Source of the DNA: JBCDCU01 sp039180865
Lineage (GTDB): Bacteria; Pseudomonadota; Alphaproteobacteria; Rhizobiales; JACESI01
Reading direction: 5' to 3'
DNA: 6,076 nucleotides
Assembly (NCBI GenBank): GCA_039180865.1
Contig: JBCDCZ010000277.1
Coordinates: forward strand, 1 to 6,076
Numbering within the stretch: position 1 is the first letter of the stretch; every line of letters begins with the position of its first letter. Below, piece by piece: positions 5,943 through 6,076 of this stretch. A program made the position numbers and the translations under genes. Under the pieces are notes generated by a model that did no database searches, was not told where the DNA came from, and saw only the letters and a list, made by a program, of their open reading frames with translations.

Positions 5943-5958
5943 CCGGTTCTTCAACCGG
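5943..5958. repeat. Perfect inverted repeat CCGGTT-N4-AACCGG at the regulator/ThDP-gene junction
   Basis: Six-base arms at 5943-5948 and 5953-5958 flank a CTTC centre. The repeat overlaps the regulator's TGA stop and lies 45-61 bases upstream of the ThDP-gene start. Arm centres are ten bases apart, about one helical turn, which suits a dimeric DNA-binding protein, and it can also form a small RNA hairpin. The same core recurs at 2534-2551. No clear -35/-10 pair is seen around it. Confidence 0.45.
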
Positions 5959-6076
5959 AAGCGGCCCTCCTCTGCGAAATCTGTTCAAGCTTCGTCCATG
6001 TGCGGTCGATATGATCGTGAAGCCGCATTGTGTGTTCGCGCACAAGCCGCGCGGACAAATCGGCGTCGCGCTTTTC
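5951..6076 (-). CDS. GntR-family regulator with FCD-type C-terminus, partial
   Basis: The last 41 codons and a TGA stop at 5951-5953 are visible; the gene enters from the window's right edge. The peptide contains DADLSARLVREHTMRLHDHI, an amphipathic helix of the kind that closes the FCD ligand-binding domain of FadR-subfamily GntR repressors, where residues such as Asp-Ala-Asp and a following Arg-Glu-His are common. The winged-helix DNA-binding domain lies outside the window, so the family call is an inference from one helix and context. It sits 53 bases upstream of the ThDP-enzyme gene on the same strand. Such regulators usually respond to a small carboxylate or acyl-CoA of the pathway they sit beside, so this is the likely local controller. 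Confidence 0.6.
   Translation of the reverse strand, partial: EKRDADLSARLVREHTMRLHDHIDRTWTKLEQISQRRAASG

Noticed and set aside
4158..5954. Longer ThDP-enzyme form starting at TTG 5954, overlapping the regulator's TGA
   Set aside because: The added 19 residues are basic and unlike the family, and the strong GAGGAGG sits inside them, correctly spaced for the ATG at 5897.
5898..5976. Sigma-70 promoter between the regulator and the ThDP gene
   Set aside because: TTGAAG at 5949-5954 could be a -35 box, but no acceptable -10 follows at 16-18 bases; the operon promoter is probably upstream of the window.

Overview
The window carries six genes, all read on the minus strand and closely spaced, so they look like one transcription unit running from high to low coordinates. 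In transcription order they are: the C-terminal end of a GntR/FCD-type regulator (5951-6076, cut by the window edge); a thiamine-diphosphate (ThDP) enzyme of the 2-hydroxyacyl-CoA lyase / oxalyl-CoA decarboxylase / acetolactate synthase superfamily (4158-5897); a formyl-CoA transferase, Frc (2799-4070); a stand-alone protein resembling the N-terminal 10-formyl-tetrahydrofolate hydrolase domain of ALDH1L (1792-2709); formate-tetrahydrofolate ligase, Fhs (103-1770); and the first 22 codons of a universal stress protein (1-66). Gaps are 53, 87, 89, 21 and 37 bases, each start has a purine-rich Shine-Dalgarno sequence, and no convincing terminator interrupts the series.

The shared theme is formyl-group metabolism. 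The ThDP enzyme is the expected source of formyl-CoA, either by decarboxylating oxalyl-CoA or by cleaving a 2-hydroxyacyl-CoA to formyl-CoA plus a carbonyl product. Frc moves CoA from formyl-CoA to an incoming acid (oxalate in characterised homologues) and frees formate. Fhs uses ATP to load formate onto tetrahydrofolate (THF). The ALDH1L-like protein acts on the same 10-formyl-THF pool, either as a hydrolase or, more speculatively, as a direct exchange enzyme between formyl-CoA and THF. The set reads as a route from a CoA-activated substrate into the folate one-carbon pool.

Two things depart from a textbook oxalate operon. The ThDP protein does not resemble Oxalobacter Oxc or E. coli YfdU in its diagnostic segments, although the neighbouring CoA transferase is close to Frc/YfdW. 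The folate formyltransferase is not canonical methionyl-tRNA formyltransferase: the Asn of the Asn-x-His site is Cys. The true growth substrate is therefore open.

The organism is probably a moderately GC-rich proteobacterium, most likely an alphaproteobacterium. This rests on the style of the Usp and GntR fragments and on codon use, and is an inference only. No RNA genes, insertion sequences, CRISPR arrays or prophage parts are visible. The non-coding DNA is limited to short gaps; the two longer ones hold GC-rich hairpins.
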